Assembly (NCBI RefSeq): GCF_958450345.1
Contig: NC_088780.1
Location: forward strand, 61,837,533 to 61,901,532
Direction: 5' to 3'
From: Calliphora vicina
Taxonomy: Eukaryota; Arthropoda; Insecta; Diptera; Calliphoridae
Length of the DNA stretch: 64,000 nt
Positions 55,820 to 64,000 of this stretch are shown here, in pieces (the first letter of the stretch is position 1; every line of letters starts with the position of its first letter). The position numbers were made by a program, and so were the translations under genes. The notes beneath the pieces were generated by a model. It was given only the letters and a program-made list of their open reading frames with translations, did no database searches and was not told where the DNA came from.

Positions 55820-56338
55820 GTCTGTATAGGAATCGATTGAAATCAGTCATTAGGAGGGAAATGTGCAAAGTATTCGACCATAGCACAAATGCTCAGACGT
55901 GGAGGAGGCTTAGACAAATAGGTTGAACTGGTAATGATAATATAAGGGAGTCATTGAATGTGGACGAATTTAATAGGTCATGTTTGTTGCCGTCATTGAA
56001 TAATACAGATGGCTATGTTTCCTTCGTGGTTAGTACAATTGGGGGAGGATTTACCTTTAGGTGTATACATGAGTCTGAGTTATGGAATGCTATTTCGAGC
56101 ATTAAATTTAAAGTTGTAGGTTCTGATGGAGTGTCGATAGTTTTCATAAGGAATGTTTTCCCAGATCTTTGATTGCATTACATATTGTGAACACTTAATC
56201 ACTACATCGAAGTTCATGGAAAGTGGCTCGGGTGATACCTATTCCAAAAGTCCGGAGTGCAAGATCTGTTTCCGGTTACCGACCGATTAGTATTTTACCG
56301 TTTTTTCAAAAATTTTGGAGGTCATTGTAAGAGGTCTT
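55820..56338 (+). pseudogene. LINE reverse-transcriptase fragment A
   Basis: Reads ISSIKFKVVGSDGVSI (the K.....GpDGi region) and then WKVARVIPIPK and SGYRPISILPFF, the standard order of early RT motifs in non-LTR retrotransposons. Several frameshifts. It stops at about 56338 where a different LINE begins. Confidence 0.75.
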
Positions 56339-56342
56339 AGAG

Positions 56343-57345
56343 TCCTCTCAAACTCACAGGTTGGCAGAAATCATATCCAAGACATTTGAAGAAAAAAATA
56401 TTGTTCTGCACTCTTCATCGACGTTTCGCAAGCCTTCGACAAAGTATGGCATGAAGGATTATCGATAAAAATAAAACAATACTTACCAGTGAACACAAAC
56501 AAGCTTCTAGAAAGTTATTTAAGTCATCGAAAGTTCGTTCTTAAAGAGGGAGACTTCATAAGTTCACCACATCCTATTGAAGCAGGCGTACCCCAAGGAA
56601 GTATACTGGGTCCCTTCCTATATTTGCTATATACTTGTGATATGCCTACAAACAGTCGAACCCACATATCTACTTTTGCTGATGACACAGCTATACTAGC
56701 CATTAATGAAAACCCCCAAGAAGCATCTGTACTTTTTCAAGACCATATACTCGACATAGAAAGGTGGTTAAAACAATGGAGAATAAAAGTAAACGAGCAA
56801 AAATGTATACATCTTACATTCACATTGCTAAGAGTATCGTGCCCTCCAATCCTAATAAATAATCATATAATACCTCAACAAACTGAAGTTAAATATCTAG
56901 GTCTGCATCTAGACCGACGTCTTACCTGGAAATAGCATATAGATACGAAATTGACTCAAATGAAGTTAAAATCACTACAAATTTACTGGCTAATTGGTAA
57001 AAACTCGAGATTGAGTTTAGGCTGCAAACTTTTGCTGTATCAATAATAAAACCCATATGGTGCTATGGAATTCAATTATGGGGCACGGCCTCAGCTTCTA
57101 ATATTGAAAAAATTCAAAGATTCCATAATAAAATATTACGAATGATAACAGCAGCGCCTTGGTATGTGAGAAATATTAACATTCATAAGGACCTAGATGT
57201 CTCCCTGGTGAAAAATTAAATAAAAAAACAAGCGGAGTGATATTTGAAAAAGTTAGAAGTTCACCCAAACATCCGACTAAGAAGAAGGAATCCAACAGAC
57301 CTGCGATGATGATAGGATATATAAATTAAACATAATTTTTCGTCC
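56343..57345 (+). pseudogene. Jockey-type LINE reverse-transcriptase fragment B
   Basis: In frame or shifted pieces give LFIDVSQAFDKVWHEGL, then an open segment (56489-56935) with GVPQGSILGP and the catalytic FADDTA, then KYLGLHLDRRLTWK and, after a stop, KPIWCYGIQLWGTAS and RMITAAPWYVRN. These are the palm and thumb motifs of Jockey-clade RTs. The 3' end KKLEVHPNIRLRRRNPTDL is also typical. Stops and shifts make it inactive. Confidence 0.88.
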
Positions 57346-57469
57346 AACTGTGGTGGGACGTAAATAAAAAATAATATTTAGATTTAAGATTTGAACAAAT
57401 TATTGATAGTTCACATTATTTTGTGAAGATACAATAAATAAAATATGAAATAAAAAAAATTTTTAAGAC

Positions 57470-57600
57470 GTCAGATGGCGGAATTCTTTGTAAATAATAA
57501 TTTGATTAATGGTTATCAGTCTGGATTTAAAGTAGGTTTTTGGATTTTTCAAAGGCCTTTGACTCTATCTGCCATGATCTATTAATTATATTTCTTTTAT
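57470..57600 (+). pseudogene. LINE reverse-transcriptase fragment C
   Basis: NNLINGYQSGFK and, frame-shifted, DFSKAFDSICHDLLI correspond to RT motifs 2 and 3 of a LINE other than fragment B. Too short to classify. Confidence 0.65.
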
Positions 57601-57604
57601 TTAT

Positions 57605-57760
57605 GACTTTTCTTATCGAAGCGGATTCTGTACGACCAATTTTTGATTAAATAAGGTCCGATGATGCCGCCATGTAAATCGCCCCAAACGGTGTATTTTT
57701 CTGGATGTAATGGAGTATGTAGGGTCGGTTGTATATAAGTCTCACTTCATATGCGGCAAC
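57605..57760 (-). pseudogene. Tc1/mariner-type transposase relic
   Basis: Minus strand reads HPEKYTVWGDLHGGIIGPYL, matching the VTVWC.l..ggiiGPyFf segment around the second catalytic Asp region of Tc1-like transposases in insects. Only this stretch survives. Confidence 0.6.
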
Positions 57761-57764
57761 ACCG

Positions 57765-58130
57765 GGATTTCCCGTAAAATTATTGTCGAGAACTCCCGGG
57801 AAATTTTAACTTTATTCCCGCGAAAAACGGTAAATTTAAAATTATGTTAAAAAACTAGACTAGAGTAGATGTCTAGAATAGAATAGTTATGCATAAACAG
57901 TTTTTAAATTTATCAAAGGTTTATAAAACTGATTTTGTATACAAATTTTGTAGTAGAACTGAAACCATTTTGCAGGTAGGTGATGCTATAATGAACACTC
58001 TTTATGAACAGCTGTTATCTACAAATTCTACAATTTCTCAAAAAATGGTCCATCCAAGAAAAGTTAATAAACGATATAATAGCAGACTTATGTAATTGAT
58101 AAATTACCGAACAACTTGACAACATAATGA
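57765..58130 (+). mobile_element. Fragment of a CCCGGGAAA-word hAT element
   Basis: GGGATTTCCCGTAAAATTAT, CTCCCGGGAAATTTT and, further on, GGTGATGCTATAATGAACAC with open frame GDAIMNTLYEQLLSTNSTIS. Same family as 51954-53073 but missing the right terminus. Confidence 0.7.
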
Positions 58131-58205
58131 GCTAAGTTATAATTAAACAACGACATTCGTAAAAATTTATGGACAGCAAATGTTCCCTCATCTCATGATA
58201 GTAAG

Positions 58206-58635
58206 TGTGTTCGCGTACTTTCCAGTAAAAATTATCCAGTAACTTTAATTTAGAGCGTAAAAATACATTTACTCTCAATCTAATAAAATATCCAAAAAGT
58301 ACGCGAACAACAATTTGTAAAAATAAGATATATTTTATTATAAATCAATTTAAAACGTTTGTTTTGTGTTATTTTACTTCTTTTCTTTGCAAGACTTGTA
58401 AATTGTGTTAATTTTCAACTTTTTTGTTTTGTTTACATTTGCAACAACATATTTTTCATGTTGATATTTTTTACTGGACAAAAAATGTCCAGTAAAAAAT
58501 ATCATTTTCACAATTCTACGAACTGTCACTTTTAACACTCTCTCGTTACAAGTTTTTAAAAGTAAACGAACGGAATCCCGTAACTACCAGTGATAATTTG
58601 TACAAATTATTACAAATTATCAAGTACGCGAACAC
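58206..58635. mobile_element. TIR element (TGTGTTCGCGTACTT ends)
   Basis: TGTGTTCGCGTACTTTCCAG at 58206 and reversed TGTGTTCGCGTACTTGATAA from 58635; a third AGTACGCGAACAAC lies inside at about 58299. Words TCCAGTAAAAA recur. No frame. Confidence 0.75.
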
Positions 58636-58959
58636 AACTAATGATTCCGAAAAGCAATTGGAGCAAAATTAAAAAAAAAGAATTTTCCATTTTCAAGGGG
58701 AAAAAAGAAAGTTTTTATAACAACAAAATTAACAATAATAATAACAATATACATGAAAGTGTTTTAATTGACGATGGTTTAAATATAAATATTATTATGA
58801 AAATTAATCAATGATAAAAGATGTGATGAATCAAATCATTGTGCGAAGTGTGAATCCAGGTGAATACTTTCATTTGGGATTTTTATTTATTTATTTAATT
58901 CGCCAATGAAATTACAATTTCTTACAGGCTAGCATAATTCTTAAATCTTAATTAAAATC

Positions 58960-59640
58960 TTTTTACTATAGTATAATTTAAAAAATACAAGGTTTAAATA
59001 TCATCAGTTTAATAAATGAATACTCCAATTAATTACATTAGGATCAGTCGAATAGTCAATAAGATGATAGAAGTTGTTGAATTGAGCACTAACTCTACGC
59101 ATCGGATCAAAGTTTTCATAATTTGAACGGAAATATTGGATATTAATTGGAATATATTCATATATATTCTCCTACTTTTTAGAGTAGGGAGTTCTATGAT
59201 TGCTAATCGACTTTCATATGATGGTAGATTAATGTTAGAATTCCATGGGATTTTGCGAAGGCAAAATAAAAGAAATTGTTTTTGGACGGATTCAATTTTC
59301 CTTATATAGGTATCGTATTGCGGATCCCAGACAACACAAGCATATTCTAAAATTGGTCTCACAAGTGACGTAAACAATTGCTTTGTGGCATAAGGATCAT
59401 CAAATTCTTTTCCCCAGCGTTTGATGAAACCTAATACCCCTTTGGCTTTGTTAATAGTTTGTGAAATGTGAGAATTAAAACATAATTTATTATCAAGTAA
59501 TACGAAAAGATCAAGGAATAAATATCTGAACTTTATCAAGTTGATGATCATTGATCGAATATCTACAGAGTACTGGACTTCGTCTGTAGAATGTCATTCT
59601 TTTTAATTTTTTCAAATCAAGAAAATATTTAGATTCTAAT
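58960..59640 (-). pseudogene. LINE reverse-transcriptase C-terminal fragment D
   Basis: Open minus segment with NSHISQTINKAKGVLGFIKR, TSLVRPILEYACVVWDP and RIESVQKQFLLFCLR, the thumb/C-terminal signature of a CR1/Jockey-supergroup LINE. The preceding piece KKLKRMTFYRRS...VLCRYSINDH is in a different frame, so at least one indel. Fragment only. Confidence 0.82.
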
Positions 59641-59649
59641 AAAAACTGA

Positions 59650-60960
59650 AATTATGGACTATAAAGAATTGTATTTCGACGTCGGCATTGACGGTTTGCC
59701 ATTATTTAAAAGTTTCAAGAAAGGGTTGTGGCCCATTATGGGACATATGTATACACAGTATGGATGAGTCTAAAGTGTTTTTAATAGGGTCATATTTTGG
59801 AGAAAAGAAACCACAAAATGTTAACCAATATTTACATGATTTTTTAATGAAATGTCAGATTTGCAGGAAAATGGCTATATTATAAACGATGACAGTTAAA
59901 ATATGGACAATTGTATGTGTTTCACCAGCACGACCATTTCTTTGTTGGACATAATGCATTTAAAGGTTGCTCGAAATTTTCACAAATTGGCAGACGAATT
60001 GCTAATGTCACAGTCTATAGTGATCGTGATGGTATTAATCGAACCGATGAGGACTTTTCAACCCGAAAAGATCTTGAATACCACATAGATATTTTTAAGC
60101 AAGAAAAAACTTTTTTGAAAAACTCAATGTGAAAATGGTCATTCAATTTCCTATTGACGTGATGCATTTAATATATCTAGGAGTACCGAAGAAGATCTTG
60201 AATTGCCTGATTGATAAATTATATAAGGAACAAGTCAATTTAATTTCGCAAAAGTTTCTTTCTGTATATTCATTTATTTCCTGTGAGTTCGCAAGAAAGC
60301 CAAGAGTTCTAGACGAGTTGCCAAGGTGGAAAGCAATTGATTATAGGCAATTCATTTTATACACATTTAAAAGATGTTTTAAAATGTTTACTATTATCAC
60401 CGGATGTTACTTCACTGCTCCTATAGACTGGTACTTTCCGATGCTAATCATTTAAAGCAAATTGACATTTCCGAAAGCATGCTTAAAGATTTTGTAAAAA
60501 ATTTTACTATTTTATATCCTGAAAAGAGATTCACTAAAACATCCACAATTTACTACATATTTCTCAATGCATCCGCGATATGGGCCATCCTCGAACATTT
60601 TCGGCATATAAATTTGAGAATTTTCTGCAAATTATAAAGAAAAAAATTAAAAGTCCGACGAATGTATTAAATCGACTTAATAATCAGTTTTGTAATCACG
60701 AATATCCTCTAAGAATGAAACGTATTGAAATAAAAGGAAACAAAAATGGATTGATTAAATCTTCTGCAACAGATTTGTTTACATTAACAACAAAAAAGCC
60801 GAATAATATCTACGCTATTTGTAGACGAAAATGCTGAATGTTTTGCTGTTGGAAATACAATTCATTCACTGTACAATTTCTTCCAAGCGCCATTGAAATC
60901 AGGAACTCGCTTGAAAGAAGGAATAATATTTTTCAGTGAGATATATTTTATTCAAACACG
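59650..60960 (+). pseudogene. Transposase-domain protein relic (DNA transposon)
   Basis: Frame-broken reading: DVGIDGLPLFKSFKKGLWPI, FLIGSYFGEKKPQNVNQYL, GHNAFKGCSKFSQIGRRIAN, RTDEDFSTRKDLEYH, VIQFPIDVMHLIYLGVPKK, RWKAIDYRQFILYTF, and near the end CFAVGNTIHSLYNFFQAP. This series (GCSKC-like, DVMHL.YLGV, RWKA.EFRqFLLYTG) is the one I know from 'transposase domain' proteins of unclear transposon class found in insects and cnidarians. At least three frameshifts and stops. Confidence 0.7.
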
Positions 60961-62452
60961 TATCACTACCATACAATGATAGTATTGTCCTGCTACCTAT
61001 TATTCATAATAACGATATTTATTAATTATAATATATTAAAGATGAAAATATAAATTATACTGCGAAAAAACATATACAAGCACCAACAACGAAAACGAAA
61101 GTAACTATAATCTTAATGCTTGAGAAAATAATAAATAATCAAACAGTTTTATTGGAAAAGGTTACAAATATTGAAAATGAATTGGGTAAAATATAATAAG
61201 ATTTAGAATAGAATGAGGGAATGAAATGCATACGGTCCTAACTAACATTTAAATAATTTCACACTATTTCCAATTGTATTTTAGATTTTCAATTTTCAAT
61301 TGCATTTTAGATTTTTCTATTTGTATCTCCGAAACAATTGGAAAAGGTGTAGTTGACAAAAATATACTATGTGTATATTAAAACTTACAGATTAATAGCA
61401 TATACTTTTAATTAAAACATATATTTTGCTACACCTCTAAAATTATTTAAAATTTTATGGCATTTTTCGTTTAAATTAACGATATAATACAAATTAAGAT
61501 ATAAATAAATGTTCAATAACATTAATTATTTCAGCTGATCAAATCCAAGCAACAACTATAATAAAACAACTAGTAAAAAAAACGTACAGATTTTTCAATT
61601 TTAAATCTTGAGGAAATGGAAAGGATTAACAGCCTTTTTAGCCGATCCAGATTCATTTGTAACTTTGAAAAATCAAAAAACAAAATCCTTTAATCTACAA
61701 AGATACATACATATGTATCTATTTTTCTATATTGCAAAAATAAAAACCATTTTGAGGCCAGGAGGTTTAGAAAAAAAATAGCATAAAGATGTATATTTGT
61801 CATTAAATTATGATGGATTAAATTGCAAGATGGGCCTGAAAGAATTCAACTCACTGTATGATCCAATCTACGGTAAGTTTATTTCACACTTTCTAATTTT
61901 AATATTGACAATTTCCTCTTGTTTTTTGGAGAAGCTGTAAAGGAAGATGGCCACACAGAAATGTAGAGTAAAAAAGAAAATTTAATTTTTTGTAAAACAC
62001 CATCTAATTTTTTTTTTTCAAATAATTTTAAAAGTGTTGAATTTACTAAACACCAAATTAATTGTTTTATGTGATGGATAGTTATACTATTTTTAACATT
62101 TTTTTATATTTACCACCAAAACTTTTATCCATAAAAAAATACATTTATTTAAAAAATGTTTCTTTTGTATGTTTTTAAATATTAATGGCACCTACTGTTA
62201 TTGTGGATTACATTCTAAGCAAGAGCACACCGAAAGTGAGTGCAGTTTGACAGTTAATACTTTCTTAACTTCTATATAAATACCCTTCAAATTTAATACA
62301 AAATTTAGTGAGGATCGGACCACAATTGACTCCCATATACGTATGTATATTAGGTATATAACTAATTTGGCGAAATTTTTGGCATACCTCCACGTGATGG
62401 CCAATGTTGTATAAGTAATGAAAATCATTTTTTTATGCCATTTGGAATCAAA
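60961..62452. other. Repeat debris; no gene
   Basis: 62190-62400 contains TTTAGTGAGGATCGGACCAC, wording shared with other dipteran dispersed repeats (compare TTGTGAGGACCAGTCCATAA at 31367). The open minus frame there is not convincing. The remainder is unassigned. Confidence 0.4.
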
Positions 62453-62460
62453 AACATCAC

Positions 62461-63215
62461 TAGGGATGAAACGATACGAGTAACTACAAGTAAATATCGA
62501 TACTTTTGTTTCGATACCAAGTATTTTTAGCACCGAGTACCAAGTAGGTATCTGTCAAAAGTACTCGTATCGGTCAAAAATACTCATTTCATATTATTAA
62601 ACAAAACAAAGCTAAGTTTCCGCTATTTTCAATATAATTTTTAATTTATGTTGTAAAACTTTAATTTTTGTCAAAAATCCCTAGAAATGGAACCCATTTT
62701 TTTTTTATATTTTAATGAGTATTTTTAAGGATTCAAAAAACATCAATTATATTAATTTTTGATGCAGAATAGAATGGTTAAATCATATTTGCAATATATT
62801 CAACCGTTTTTGCTCTACAGAAAAATGTGCTCAAAATTCGCGTATTTAGGTGCGTTGAGTCAAAATTTTCAAAAAAAAGGACGCCATTATTTTTATTTAC
62901 TCAAACACCTTCAGAAAAATGATGATACCCGCAAATGAAATTCTTTTTTAATTAAATTTTATAAAAATTTGATTTGTAGAACGTTTTTTCAGTAAATAGA
63001 GTTTTAAGCAATATTTATATATACAAGTATACATCATACTTAGAACCATGTACATTTGAATTTACTTCAGTTTTCCACTGGTTCTTATCATGTGAAGAAA
63101 TTGACCGATACAAGTAAGTATCGATGCTTTTTGTTCGATACCGAGTAGGTATTTTTTACTACCGATCGAGTATCATGTATCGATATCGATACCCAGTGGT
63201 ATCGTTTCATCCCTA
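62461..63215. mobile_element. hAT-type element with ATCGATAC/GTACTCG words
   Basis: TAGGGATGAAACGATAC and its exact reverse at the right end; perfect 8-bp duplication AACATCAC at 62453-62460 and 63216-63223. Subterminal words TATCGATAC, CGAGTACC, GTACTCGTATCGG occupy about 120 bp at each end. Interior 62800-62940 is shared with 5340-5490. Confidence 0.93.
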
Positions 63216-63223
63216 AACATCAC

Positions 63224-64000
63224 GCACCAACACCAATTTCTAAAATAAACCAATTTTTTTTCTCAAAAATTATATAAATAATTTCATATTTTTTTTGCAA
63301 GTGTGATGGATACTTCACTTATTTAAAAATTATCTTTTGAAGTATGTCCGCAGTTATTATTAAAATAAAATATATTGATTTTCAAAATAATAGAAAATAT
63401 TGAATGAAAAACTTTATTGCGTTTGGTGCATGAACTTTTTTAACAACCGCGAAAAAATAAAACGTGGTTTTCCATACTTTTTAATGCTCTATTCGATTAT
63501 GCTATGCCAATTTGCATATTTGCAAAAAATGTCAAAAGTTATATCCCTTATGTACATGCGAAATTCTGAAAAAATAATTTTGGTATGAACTGACCACAAA
63601 TTTGTTGATATCTTCTTTTTTACTCTTTGAAAAAGCAAGCGGGTTCGAATATATTATACTTTCGAATTATTCGATAGGCCGTTTATTTTGAATTTGATAT
63701 ATTTTAATGATTAAAATATATCAAACATATCATAGTCGAACACTTAAGTCGGTTCTTTTTAAAAACAACTTTAAAATAAAAACCAGCTTTTAATTAATTT
63801 GCAACTATAGTCAAAATTAAAGTATGTTTTAAATTGAACCGAATTTAACTGGGTGGCACCTCAAATGTTGAAATTTTTTTCTTTCAATATACAACCAAAT
63901 ACAGAAAATAAAAAGGTAAACAATAAAAGTAACCGGGACTAAACCGGACTAAAGAAAAAAAGTTGTTTGTGGTGGAAAAATGGAAAAGATAAGATTAATA
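63224..64000. other. Unassigned AT-rich stretch; no gene
   Basis: The open frame at 63400-63588 is not recognised and has no context supporting it. Confidence 0.35.

Noticed and set aside
58590..58814. Asn-rich open frame
   Set aside because: AT-rich low complexity partly overlapping a TIR element; no motif.

Overview
The window is a very AT-rich, intron-bearing eukaryotic sequence from an insect, most likely a higher fly (Diptera). The evidence is one animal-type multidomain fatty acid synthase gene with short GT-AG introns, and a dense, deeply nested load of fly-style transposons. These include DINE-1/Helentron-like elements with a GTCT microsatellite, hAT, pogo/Tigger and Tc1/mariner relatives, Jockey-type LINE debris, and an LTR element with a tRNA-Leu-type primer binding site. 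The fly assignment is an inference from these families; no species can be named from the sequence alone.

The only intact protein-coding gene I can support lies on the minus strand between 50923 and 42638. I resolved nine exons by hand; the joined frame is 2,410 codons with every splice phase consistent. It encodes KS-MAT-DH-(pseudo-MT/structural)-ER-KR-ACP-TE in the order of animal FASN, and all catalytic residues I looked for are present. It should make long-chain fatty acid from acetyl-CoA, malonyl-CoA and NADPH as one cytosolic polypeptide.

The rest is repeats. Region 1-5 kb: tRNA-like SINE head, an hAT MITE (2640-3196) and an element with a dead Tc1-like transposase (3481-5029). 5-17 kb: fold-backs, DINE-like copies, a degenerate array around 8.5-10.1 kb split by an insertion, and an hAT element (12262-13964). 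17-23 kb: LINE/SINE tail, MITEs and a DINE-like copy carrying two nested MITEs. 23.8-27.4 kb: a pogo-like transposon containing another TIR element, which contains a DINE-like copy with a roughly 45-unit tetranucleotide run. 27.4-36.7 kb: TTA-flanked MITEs, an hAT element (30999-32427), and an inverted duplication whose arms give an empty site for one insertion. 37.1-41.5 kb: an hAT element, then a dead LTR retrotransposon whose gag is broken by two related hAT-like insertions. 51.4-64 kb: hAT elements, LINE fragments, transposase relics and another hAT element.

The most interesting pattern is architectural. At least nine elements of different sequence share hAT-like ends and 8-bp target duplications (six perfect, three 7/8). 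Most of them fill their subterminal 50-150 bp with repeats of a short, often palindromic word, and the word differs from element to element (AACCGGTT, ATCCCGGGAT, CCCGGGAAA, TTGACGATTT, ATCGATAC-type). This looks like one transposition mechanism with many diverged recognition vocabularies.
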